Both the position numbers and the translations under genes were made by a program. Below, piece by piece: positions 1-6,432 of a stretch of DNA of 9,824 nucleotides. How positions within the stretch are numbered: the first letter of the stretch is position 1; each line of letters opens with the position of its first letter. The DNA lies in NCBI GenBank assembly GCA_021781285.1, contig JAJXXD010000155.1, positions 1 to 9,824 on the forward strand. The letters run 5' to 3'. The notes below the pieces were generated by a model. It was not told the origin of the DNA and ran no database searches. It saw only the letters and a list, made by a program, of their open reading frames with translations. The DNA comes from a bacterium. Lineage in GTDB: Bacteria; SZUA-79; Acidulodesulfobacterales; Acidulodesulfobacteraceae.

Positions 1-255
1 GGTAAATTTTATAAAAGAACCGCCGCCCCTCCCCGCGCCTGCGCCTGCTGCGGCATCGGAATAACATATTAAAAAACCGGAACCTTCCCGCTTCACTTCA
101 TCGTCGAACATTTTTCTGTCCCATACGGTTTGCGAAGCCTGCATATGCAGGTCGAACATTTCCTTAATCATATATTCGGTCAAGATTTGAAATTCCGGCA
201 AGACGGACGAACCGGTTAAATGGGATTCTTTGAGGTCTAAAAAATTTATTTTCAT
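1..255 (-). CDS. Probable GNAT N-acetyltransferase, RimI-like (N-terminal part; cut by window edge)
   Basis: I translated this by hand from the ATG at 253-255 and it stays open for 85 codons to the edge. Seen: residues around 44-62 contain a W, then MF, an acidic pair and S-x-F-L, which resembles the W-x3-MF-x2-E...FLV stretch near the N-terminus of RimI-type acetyltransferases. The acetyl-CoA binding loop would lie beyond the edge, so the family call is an inference. Residues about 68-79 are a low-complexity Ala/Gly/Arg run. The gene begins 28 bases after the nitrilase-family gene ends, on the same strand, so the two are probably cotranscribed. There is no clear Shine-Dalgarno. Codons in frame upstream of the ATG offer no better start. 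If it is a GNAT, it would transfer an acetyl group from acetyl-CoA to an amine, but the substrate cannot be told. The reading frame is fairly sure; the function is not. Confidence 0.5.
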   Translation of the reverse strand, partial: MKINFLDLKESHLTGSSVLPEFQILTEYMIKEMFDLHMQASQTVWDRKMFDDEVKREGSGFLICYSDAAAGAGAGRGGGSFIKFT

Positions 256-283
256 ACGAAACGATATTTTAATCTTAACGCCG

Positions 284-1111
284 TTAATAATTAATAATAT
301 CCTTATATGCGTCTTTAGAGCGGTTTTCTATAAAAGGCCAATTTTCACGGGCTCTTTCCACTTCTTTAGTATCGATATTGTAAATAAGGGCGCACTCGTT
401 TATTCCGGCAAAATCGTCTATTATATTTCCGCCGGGCGCTACGCAAAAAGATTTTCCGTAAAAATCAAGCGGTTTATCCCTGCCCACCCTGTTAACTCTC
501 AATATATACACGCCGTTTAAAAAAGCGTTAGCCGAAATAGATAAAAACCATTTGCCGTTCGTACTAAAAGCCGAAGCGGTCGGAGCGAAAATAATCTCCG
601 CTCCCTTAAGGGATAAAATTCTCGAAGATTCGGGGTAAAAATTATCCCAGCCCATCTGAATGCCTATATTTCCGAAACTCGTTTTAAAAACGGGAAACTC
701 GTTTCCGCCGGAAAAATAGGACTTCTCTTGATAATATTCCAGCCCCGGAAGATGAACCTTCCTGTAAACCCCGATGATGCCGCCTTCTTCGCTTATCACG
801 GCGGAACTGTTGTAATAATTGTCTTCGTGCCTTTCAAAAAACGGAACTATAATAACCGTGTTAAATTTTTTAGCCTGTTCTCTGAAAAGGCTGACGGTTT
901 TGCCGTCTAAACTTTCCGCCGCTTTAATGTTCTCCTGTATTTTTTCGGGACTTTTATCCTGTAAAAACCAGCCCATCAAAAAAAGCTCGGGGAAACAAAC
1001 GACGTTGGCTTTGTTCTTTGCCGCCATAGATAAAAAGTCCATCGCTTTAACTACGGATGAATCGATATCTTTCGAAGGCGACATCTGCACGGCGCAAACT
1101 TTTACTCTCAT
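284..1111 (-). CDS. Carbon-nitrogen hydrolase (nitrilase superfamily) protein lacking the catalytic cysteine
   Basis: This 275-residue protein has the full length and layout of a single-domain nitrilase-superfamily amidase. Seen: the first catalytic Glu is E42 in FPELF. The Lys is K118 in YRKVHLP. The second conserved Glu is E129 in YQEK. The nucleophile motif, normally I-C-W-D-x2-F-P-E, reads M-G-W-D-N-F-Y-P-E at 153-161, so position 154 is Gly (codon GGC at 650-652) rather than Cys. Family knowledge: this Cys forms the thioester or thioimidate intermediate, so ordinary amidase activity should be lost. The rest of the fold, including the GAEIIFAPTA strand after the motif, is intact, with no frameshift. 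The protein may be a pseudoenzyme, may use other chemistry, or the base may be a sequencing error (TGC and GGC differ by one base). The best family match by eye is the N-carbamoylputrescine amidase-like group; the substrate is unknown. The ATG start has no strong Shine-Dalgarno. Confidence 0.85.
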   Translation of the reverse strand: MRVKVCAVQMSPSKDIDSSVVKAMDFLSMAAKNKANVVCFPELFLMGWFLQDKSPEKIQENIKAAESLDGKTVSLFREQAKKFNTVIIVPFFERHEDNYYNSSAVISEEGGIIGVYRKVHLPGLEYYQEKSYFSGGNEFPVFKTSFGNIGIQMGWDNFYPESSRILSLKGAEIIFAPTASAFSTNGKWFLSISANAFLNGVYILRVNRVGRDKPLDFYGKSFCVAPGGNIIDDFAGINECALIYNIDTKEVERARENWPFIENRSKDAYKDIINY

Positions 1112-1164
1112 ATGGCGGTTTAATTATGTTTTTATTATATATACGCTGTTTTAATTATATAATA

Positions 1165-1193
1165 ATTATAGAATTAAAATCCAGATTTGTTTA
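1165..1193 (-). promoter_or_regulatory. Candidate sigma-70 promoter for the nitrilase-family gene
   Basis: On the minus strand, TAAACA (1188-1193) and a consensus TATAAT (1165-1170) are separated by 17 bases. They lie in the 87-base AT-rich gap between the typA stop and the nitrilase-family ATG. The -35 box matches the consensus at only 4 of 6 positions, and AT-rich gaps throw up TATAAT by chance, so this is tentative. I see no convincing terminator for typA in the same gap, so readthrough from typA is also possible. Confidence 0.3.
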
Positions 1194-1198
1194 GAATC

Positions 1199-3040
1199 TT
1201 ATGTTTTGAGAAGACCCCGCGAGTCTTTCTTGCGGTCGTTTTCCGATAATATTTTTTTCCGCAGGCGGATAGACTTGGGCGTAAACTCAACAAGTTCGTC
1301 GTCTTCTATAAATTCAAGAGCATATTCTATGGTAAGTTTTATAGGCGGCGTCAGCGTTATCATTTCGTCGGAAGCCTTAGACCTCATATTTGTAAGCTGT
1401 TTTTTCTTGCACGGATTTACGGTTATATCTCCGGGCTTGGAGTGAATGCCTATGAGCATTCCTTCATAAACTTCGTTCTGGGGGGCTACAAACATACTGC
1501 CCCTGTCCTGAAGGTTAAAGAGTCCGTAAGAGTTGGCTTCTCCGTTTTCCATGGATATCATTACCCCGTTTTTTCTGGGGGATATGTCGTAAGCATAGTC
1601 GTCGAACTTATAAAAGTTATGGTTCATCGTGCCCGTGCCTTTCGTCATAGTCAAAAATTCGTTATGAAATCCCATTATGCTTCTCGAAGGTATTACGAAT
1701 TCAAGATAGGTATTGCCCTTGTCGTCTTTCGTCATATCCAGTAAATTGCCTTTCATTGAAGAAAGTCTTTCAAGCACCGAACCGGTAAATTCGTCTTTGA
1801 CGGTTATGTATAAAAGCTCGTAAGGCTCCATCTTTTTCCCGTCCACTTCTTTTATTACGCCCTTGGGCTTGGAAACGGCAAATTCAAATCCTTCCCTTCT
1901 CATTTTTTCTATCAGGATAGAAAGGTGCAGAAGTCCCCTGCCGTAAACGTCGAATACCGTTTCATCTCCGGTTTCTACGACCTTTAGCCCGACGTTATTG
2001 GATACCTCTTTAAAAAGCCTCTCTCTCAACTGTCTCGTCGTAACGAGCTTTCCTTCTTTTCCGGAAAACGGGCTTTTGTTGACTATAAAATTTACAAGGA
2101 TAACCGGTTCGTCTATTTTTATTCTCTGAAGCGGGGAAACGGGCTTATCGTTCACGACGTAGTCGCCTGCGTTAACTCCGGTAAGTCCGGCTACCATAGC
2201 GATATCGCCTTCGTTGATTTCAGGGGTTTCCAATCTTTTGAGTCCGTCGAATAAAAACATTTTATTTGGTTTTGTCTTTACCAATTCGTCTTTTGCGTTA
2301 TATAAATATACGGAATCGTTTACCTTTAGTTTGCCGGACTTAACTATTCCTATTGCGGTAGCCCCTAGGAAATCGTCATGTCCTATGCTGGTAACCAAAA
2401 ACTCAAGGCCGGGCTTGTTCAGAATAGGGGGATGAGGTATGAAATCTACTATTGCGTCGAACAAAGGGTTGAGCTTATCCTTAAATCTGTCTTCTCCCTG
2501 AATTTTTAAATCTTTAATGGCGTAGCCTTCTTTAGCCGAAGCATAAATAACCGGAAAATCTAAATTCACGTTTTCTCCGCCGAGTTCTAGGAAGAGGTCG
2601 TAAACCATTTCTAAAACTTCTTCGGGTCTTGCTCCGGGTCTGTCTATTTTATTTATGACGAGCAGGACGTGCAGATTGTATTCGAAACATTTTTTAAGGA
2701 TAAATCTGGTCTGCGGCATCGGTCCGTCGAAAGCGTCCACAAGCAGCAGAACGCCGTCCACCATAGCAAGAACTCTTTCCACTTCGCTTCCGAAATCTCC
2801 GTGTCCCGGGGTATCCACTATATTTATTCTATAGTCTTTATACTTTATTCCCGTACATTTGGATAAAATAGTTATTCCTCTCTCTTTTTCCAGTTCGTCG
2901 CTGTCCATAGCTCTTTCGGAAAGAGCTTCAAAGTCCCTTTTGCTGATGCTTTCTTTAAGCATTTTGTCGATAAGAGTAGTTTTTCCGTGGTCAACGTGCG
3001 CGACTACGGCAATATTTCTGATTTTTTCCTGAAAATTCAA
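1199..3040 (-). CDS. typA: Ribosome-associated translational GTPase TypA/BipA
   Basis: TypA/BipA is an EF-G-like GTPase that binds the 70S ribosome and acts in ribosome assembly and stress or low-temperature growth. At 613 residues it matches the usual family length (about 605-615). Seen: G1 AHVDHGKT at 14-21, G2 RGITI at 54-58, G3 DTPGH at 76-80, G4 NKID at 130-133 and G5 SAK at 168-170. Downstream lie the family-typical SPFSGKEGK stretch, a GFHNEFLTMTKGTG segment and a C-terminal part with VNPCKKKQLTNMR, which set it apart from EF-G and LepA. The start is TTG at 3038-3040, chosen because GGAGGT lies 9 bases upstream and the G1 motif begins at the right distance. It lies downstream of csp on the same strand, beyond a terminator-like hairpin. 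A consensus -10 (TATAAT, 3165-3170) in the gap lacks a good -35, so the promoter is unresolved. Confidence 0.97.
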   Translation of the reverse strand: MNFQEKIRNIAVVAHVDHGKTTLIDKMLKESISKRDFEALSERAMDSDELEKERGITILSKCTGIKYKDYRINIVDTPGHGDFGSEVERVLAMVDGVLLLVDAFDGPMPQTRFILKKCFEYNLHVLLVINKIDRPGARPEEVLEMVYDLFLELGGENVNLDFPVIYASAKEGYAIKDLKIQGEDRFKDKLNPLFDAIVDFIPHPPILNKPGLEFLVTSIGHDDFLGATAIGIVKSGKLKVNDSVYLYNAKDELVKTKPNKMFLFDGLKRLETPEINEGDIAMVAGLTGVNAGDYVVNDKPVSPLQRIKIDEPVILVNFIVNKSPFSGKEGKLVTTRQLRERLFKEVSNNVGLKVVETGDETVFDVYGRGLLHLSILIEKMRREGFEFAVSKPKGVIKEVDGKKMEPYELLYITVKDEFTGSVLERLSSMKGNLLDMTKDDKGNTYLEFVIPSRSIMGFHNEFLTMTKGTGTMNHNFYKFDDYAYDISPRKNGVMISMENGEANSYGLFNLQDRGSMFVAPQNEVYEGMLIGIHSKPGDITVNPCKKKQLTNMRSKASDEMITLTPPIKLTIEYALEFIEDDELVEFTPKSIRLRKKILSENDRKKDSRGLLKT

Positions 3041-3049
3041 TTATATATA

Positions 3050-3055
3050 CCTCCG
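3050..3055 (-). promoter_or_regulatory. Shine-Dalgarno that fixes the TTG start of typA
   Basis: GGAGGT on the minus strand ends 9 bases before the TTG at 3038-3040. No in-frame ATG nearby is compatible with the conserved N-terminus, so this site supports TTG as the true start. Confidence 0.8.
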
Positions 3056-3070
3056 ATTTTCTTTATTAAA

Positions 3071-3109
3071 TAAAAATACCCCAATAAATTTAATTTATTT
3101 ACTGGGGTA
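3071..3109 (-). terminator. Rho-independent terminator downstream of csp
   Basis: In the minus-strand transcript, TACCCCA (complement of 3103-3109) pairs perfectly with TGGGGTA (complement of 3077-3083). The interior holds a further AT-only self-complementary section (3084-3090 with 3092-3098). The stem is followed directly by TTTTTATTT. It lies about 135 bases after the csp stop and about 36 bases before the typA start. It most simply ends the csp transcript. If transcription continues, or typA starts at the TATAAT near 3165-3170, the same hairpin would sit in the typA leader and could act as an attenuator. Confidence 0.65.
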
Positions 3110-3244
3110 AATGATTTTAAAATGGTCAAACTTTTAAAACGGTATGCTTTTGTTTGCTTGCTAAATTATATAGGATAGTGAACTATTTAATATTTATTTA
3201 ACGCAAGTAGATCGCATACACCGCTTAAAGTAATAAACGGGGAA

Positions 3245-3448
3245 TTAACCCTTCGTTACGTTGATAGCCTGCGGGCCTTTTGCGCCGTTGGTGATTTCGA
3301 ACTCTACTTTCTGTCCTTCCGTTAATGTTTTAAAACCATCCTGCGAAATTGCAGAGTAATGAACAAAAACATCAGGTCCATTTTCCTGTTCGATAAAACC
3401 AAAACCTTTACTGTCGTTAAACCATTTCACTTTCCCTTGGTACCTCAT
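3245..3448 (-). CDS. csp: CspA-family cold shock protein
   Basis: This 67-residue single-domain protein is a nucleic-acid chaperone that binds single-stranded RNA and DNA and melts RNA structure, classically during cold shock or at high growth rate. Seen: RNP1 is KGFGFI at 14-19 and RNP2 is VFVHY at 27-31, with the aromatic surface residues W9, F16, F18, F28 and H30 in place. The length and the G-K-V-K-W-F opening are standard for the family. The ATG is preceded by AAGGAG (3458-3463) at 9 bases. The gene has its own near-consensus promoter just behind rlmB, a leader of about 110 nt with a stem-loop at its 5' end, and a terminator-like hairpin downstream. It therefore looks like a separately and strongly expressed unit. 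Whether it is cold-induced or constitutive cannot be told from sequence. Confidence 0.97.
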   Translation of the reverse strand: MRYQGKVKWFNDSKGFGFIEQENGPDVFVHYSAISQDGFKTLTEGQKVEFEITNGAKGPQAINVTKG

Positions 3449-3525
3449 ACTTAACTTCTCCTTGAATCTTGAGCCGCCGTTCCCGCCGTTCTAATAACGA
3501 CGCCGGCCGCTAAATTAATAAATTA

Positions 3526-3557
3526 GGCTTTTATCTAAACAACTAGATAAATTAGCC
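3526..3557 (-). promoter_or_regulatory. Stem-loop at the 5' end of the csp leader RNA
   Basis: On the minus strand, GGCT (complement of 3554-3557) pairs with AGCC (complement of 3526-3529). Inside it, TTTATCTA pairs with TAGATAAA around a 6-base loop, with two unpaired A residues on one side. With the predicted start of transcription near 3560, the hairpin would occupy the first bases of the csp mRNA. The remaining leader down to 3449 contains a GC-rich stretch (about 3472-3510) with AACGGCGG twice. Possible roles are mRNA stabilisation, part of a temperature-responsive leader as known for E. coli cspA, or termination of readthrough from rlmB, because TAATTTATTAATTT follows it. Confidence 0.5.
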
Positions 3558-3566
3558 ACTCTACAA

Positions 3567-3595
3567 AGTTTAAACTACTGAATAGATAATGTCAA
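3567..3595 (-). promoter_or_regulatory. Sigma-70-type promoter of csp
   Basis: On the minus strand a perfect -35 TTGACA (3590-3595) is followed after exactly 17 bases by TAAACT (3567-3572), which has TA at the start and T at the end of the -10. The -35 begins one base after the rlmB stop codon, so the promoter uses the first available non-coding DNA. The predicted transcription start near 3560 gives a leader of about 110 nt. Confidence 0.8.
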
Positions 3596-3596
3596 G

Positions 3597-4370
3597 CTAT
3601 TTTTTACCCTTATTTTTTACTCCGCCGTATTTCCTCTGGCGCAAAATTTCGTATGCGGCGACGGCAAAACTTATGGACGCGTTTAAGGAGTTTACTCCGG
3701 CTTCCATGGGAATTTTTAAAATCTTATCGCAATTTTCGGCGGTAAGCCTTCTTAAGCCCTTTCCTTCGGAACCTACCACGACGGCTAAGGGGACGTTGAA
3801 ATCCATATCGTATATAGTATCGTCCGCCTCTCCGGAAAGTCCTGCGACCCAAATGCCGCGCTTTTTTAAATCGCCTATCGTCCGCGAAATATTAACCACC
3901 CTTACCGAATCGACGTAAAACAAGGCCCCCTGTGAAACATAAGCGACTGAAGGGGTTATAAAAACGGCGTTGGACTTCGGCATTATTATGCCGGAAACTC
4001 CGGCTCCGCTTGCCGTTCTGATAATAGAACCGAGATTCTGCGGGTCGGTTATTTCGTCTAATATTAAATACAGGGGTATATAATTATTTTTACCGGCTTT
4101 ATCGAACAAATCTTCGTAATCTTTCTCGATATATTCGACGTTAACGGCTATGCCTTTTATAAGGGCTTCTTTGCCGTATTCGTTTATAAAGGCGCCGTCG
4201 TTCTTGGCGGTAATATTAATGTTTTTTTCTTTGAGAAGCTCCGTAAGATTTTTATCTATAATTCCGCTTTTCCATTTTTTTTCGCTTACGAAGACCGTGC
4301 CGCCCTTCTTGACGTTCCCCGAAAGAACCGCTTCTCTGACGGTATTTGTGCCGTAAACAGTCAGCCTCAT
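3597..4370 (-). CDS. rlmB: 23S rRNA 2'-O-ribose methyltransferase, RlmB/TrmH (SpoU) family
   Basis: SpoU-class SAM-dependent methyltransferases methylate the ribose 2'-OH of a guanosine in 23S rRNA (G2251 in E. coli for RlmB). Seen in 257 residues: a small N-terminal substrate-binding domain (about 1-80) opening with YGTNTVREA, a variant of the RlmB G-x-x-x-V-x-E/A signature; motif 1 DPQNLGSIIRTA at 109-120, including N112 and R118; motif 2 VVGSEGKGL at 198-206; motif 3 IPMEAGVNSLNAS at 220-232. Motifs 2 and 3 form the knotted SAM site. The C-terminus is a short basic tail. It lies 31 bases after pyrF on the same strand, probably as the last gene of that operon, with AAGGTAA about 10 bases before the ATG. 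The exact nucleotide target is inferred from the family, since TrmH-like paralogues share these motifs. Confidence 0.9.
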   Translation of the reverse strand: MRLTVYGTNTVREAVLSGNVKKGGTVFVSEKKWKSGIIDKNLTELLKEKNINITAKNDGAFINEYGKEALIKGIAVNVEYIEKDYEDLFDKAGKNNYIPLYLILDEITDPQNLGSIIRTASGAGVSGIIMPKSNAVFITPSVAYVSQGALFYVDSVRVVNISRTIGDLKKRGIWVAGLSGEADDTIYDMDFNVPLAVVVGSEGKGLRRLTAENCDKILKIPMEAGVNSLNASISFAVAAYEILRQRKYGGVKNKGKK

Positions 4371-4401
4371 ATTTTTTATATTACCTTATTTTGTTATAAT
4401 T

Positions 4402-5211
4402 TTAGCTCTTTTCTACGTCGGCGTAAACATTCGCAAGGGCGTCCGCCGGATTTTCCGCGCCCGTTATCTCCCTTCCTACTACGATATAATCCGCTCCGGC
4501 TTTAAATGCCTCAGAAGGCGTCATTATTCTTTTCTGTCCGCCGTTCGGCTCTTTCAGCCCCTCTGTTTCTCCATGCGAAAGCGCATGGACGTCTGCATTT
4601 TTTGCCTTTGCCTTCATCCTTATCCCCGGAGTTACCGTTTTAAAATCCTGTCCAAATATATTTTTTATCTTAAGCGACTCATGCCCCGAGCATACCACCC
4701 CGTCCAAACCCGAAATCTTGGCTAATTTCGCGAGATGCAGGGCAAGACCCGAAGCGATGCCGTCCGCTTCCCCCTGCCCTTTCTCTTCCATATTATTATT
4801 ATAAAAAACCTGTTTTACGTCGATATCGGACAAACTGGTAAGGACGGTAACGGCAATGACGTCGATATGCCTGCCTGCCGCATCGGAAGCCTCTTCGCCC
4901 GCCGTTTTTGCCGCTTTCATCATATCCAAGCCTCCGGAAGCGTGAACGTTAATTATATCCGCTCCTAATTTCCCCGCCGATTTAACGGCTTTATAAACGG
5001 TATTCGGAATATCGTGATATTTAAGGTCTAAAAATACTTTGCATCCGTAATCTTTTACTAAATCGACGCTTTTTGCTCCGCAGGAAGTAAACAGTTCGAA
5101 CCCTATTTTATAAAAATACGCCCCGCCCTTAAGCTTTTCGAGCAGTTCCTTGACAGGCTTTAAATCGCCGTAATCCAGAGCTATTATTATTTTCTCTTTA
5201 AAATTTTTCAT
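4402..5211 (-). CDS. pyrF: Orotidine 5'-phosphate decarboxylase
   Basis: PyrF converts orotidine 5'-phosphate to UMP, the last step of de novo pyrimidine synthesis. I chose the ATG at 5209-5211 (269 residues) because it overlaps the upstream stop as ATGA, the hallmark of translational coupling. An in-frame TTG at 5226 has no Shine-Dalgarno. Seen: ALDYGD near the N-terminus, the catalytic D-x-K-x-x-D tetrad core DLKYHDI with D62, K64 and D67, VTVLTS, DGVVCSGHE, VTPGIR and the phosphate-binding Arg in VVGREI. Oddity: between TPGIR and QKRIMTP there are about 27 residues where family members I remember have about 8. A second, smaller expansion of about 10 residues lies after VLTSLSD. The protein is accordingly some 30 residues longer than short bacterial PyrF proteins. 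All catalytic residues are kept, so it is probably active. Confidence 0.95.
   Translation of the reverse strand: MKNFKEKIIIALDYGDLKPVKELLEKLKGGAYFYKIGFELFTSCGAKSVDLVKDYGCKVFLDLKYHDIPNTVYKAVKSAGKLGADIINVHASGGLDMMKAAKTAGEEASDAAGRHIDVIAVTVLTSLSDIDVKQVFYNNNMEEKGQGEADGIASGLALHLAKLAKISGLDGVVCSGHESLKIKNIFGQDFKTVTPGIRMKAKAKNADVHALSHGETEGLKEPNGGQKRIMTPSEAFKAGADYIVVGREITGAENPADALANVYADVEKS
4570..4589. repeat. Perfect 8-bp palindromic hairpin inside the pyrF insert
   Basis: TCCATGCG-AAAG-CGCATGGA is an exact inverted repeat with a 4-base loop. It falls within the codons of the extra loop of PyrF (encoding around HALSHGE), not in conserved protein sequence. I found no second copy in the window. Such in-frame palindromes are reminiscent of palindromic elements that enter coding genes in some bacteria, but one copy cannot establish this. 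Confidence 0.6.
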
Positions 5212-6425
5212 CTTAAGAACTCGCAAAGAGGCACGAATTTATATCCTTCTTTTTTAAGCGCGGGTATTTCGCTCATTAACGTTTTAACTGTGTCCAACCT
5301 CGGATGCCCTATGACTATAACTCTTTTAAACCGCTTTGCCAAAGCCGCCGCAATATTAATCTGATTTTCGATATAACCGTCCGCCGGTTTATCGTCGATG
5401 AAAACATCCCTCTGCGCCGACGGGATGCCCTGCTTCAATGCGCATCTGTAAGCATAACTGTTATCGTCCGTCAGGCTGTCCATAAAAAACATGTTCTTTT
5501 TTTTAAAATCGGATACGGCATCGCAAATCTTTTTTTTATCGGACGTGAACAGCGACCCTTCATGGTTGTTTGCGCCGTCTATATATGGAAGCCTCTTTAT
5601 GTCTGCGGATATTTTCCGCCTTATTTCTTTTTTATCCATCGATATGAACAATGCTCCGTCGCCCGGAAAAAGAGCGGTATCCACGGGTTCCATAGGAGTA
5701 TGCATAATCGTTTCGTATCCGAGCTTATGTAATTTTAAATCGATATCCTTCGAGTAATGCGCATATGGAAATATCGCGAAAGTAATCGGGGTTTTAAGCG
5801 AAATCAAACTGTTTATATAAGACCTGCGGTATCCGACGTCGTCAATATCCAAGGCGATTTTAGGCGACCCGGCATACTCTCTTATGGACGTAAATCCGCT
5901 TTCGTTTATCCCTTTTACTATAAATACCGCCTTTAAAAACAGTTTTGATTTAAAGTAAAAATATAAACACAGACAGTTGTTTTTAACGGCATAGGAATAA
6001 TATTTTAAACCGGCTTTCGACGGAATTATAAAATTTTTAAATTCATCGTTAAAAATATTTTCTATCGGAACGAAACCGCCGTTTTTTGATATGAGAATAT
6101 CGTATTTTAAAAAACTTACTCCGACTCTTTTTAAATTGTTTTTAAAATTAACGGGGGCTTTGATATTTAAATCGATATGCTGTTTTATGATATCGGTTTT
6201 AGATATTTTAAGGTCTGTCAGCGTTTTTTTAAAAAACTTTTTAAAGTTTTTTACCGGATGCTTTTTGTATTCTTTTATTTTTAAAGCCGGTTTGACAAGA
6301 AGCGGTTGTTCGCGATAACGCTTTTTTGAAACCACGAATTTATAATAAACGGCCGCGGAAAAAATAACTACGATTACAACGACCGGTATTATTAAAAAAA
6401 GTTTATTTATCTTTTTTTCGGACAA
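5208..6425 (-). CDS. Membrane-anchored divergent polysaccharide deacetylase, YibQ/DUF610 family
   Basis: This 405-residue protein starts with a short cytoplasmic tail and one membrane segment (about 9-32). A basic linker and a poorly conserved region follow, and the deacetylase-like domain begins near 188. Seen: IALDIDDVG at 190-198 (D193, D195 and D196), IFPYAH at 218-223, HTPMEP at 242-247, NNHEGS at 286-291, MDSLT at 315-319, RDVFID at 339-344 and GHP at 373-375. These match the YibQ branch of the NodB-like (beta/alpha)-barrel hydrolases. The Asp and His residues are the likely metal ligands. Substrate and activity of this family are not settled; an extracytoplasmic glycan such as peptidoglycan is the usual inference. 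In E. coli yibQ neighbours envC, and here it follows ctpA and the EnvC-like gene. The TTG start is supported by AAGGAG at 6436-6441. It ends in an ATGA overlap with pyrF. Confidence 0.88.
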   Translation of the reverse strand: MSEKKINKLFLIIPVVVIVVIFSAAVYYKFVVSKKRYREQPLLVKPALKIKEYKKHPVKNFKKFFKKTLTDLKISKTDIIKQHIDLNIKAPVNFKNNLKRVGVSFLKYDILISKNGGFVPIENIFNDEFKNFIIPSKAGLKYYSYAVKNNCLCLYFYFKSKLFLKAVFIVKGINESGFTSIREYAGSPKIALDIDDVGYRRSYINSLISLKTPITFAIFPYAHYSKDIDLKLHKLGYETIMHTPMEPVDTALFPGDGALFISMDKKEIRRKISADIKRLPYIDGANNHEGSLFTSDKKKICDAVSDFKKKNMFFMDSLTDDNSYAYRCALKQGIPSAQRDVFIDDKPADGYIENQINIAAALAKRFKRVIVIGHPRLDTVKTLMSEIPALKKEGYKFVPLCEFLR

Positions 6426-6432
6426 CCCTTTT

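Noticed and set aside
5212..5226. Upstream TTG start for PyrF, adding five residues
   Set aside because: It has no Shine-Dalgarno, whereas the ATG at 5209-5211 forms an ATGA overlap with the preceding stop.
5304..5732. Plus-strand open frame of 142 codons
   Set aside because: It lies entirely opposite the deacetylase gene, whose conserved motifs are in the other strand. There is no Shine-Dalgarno or recognisable domain.
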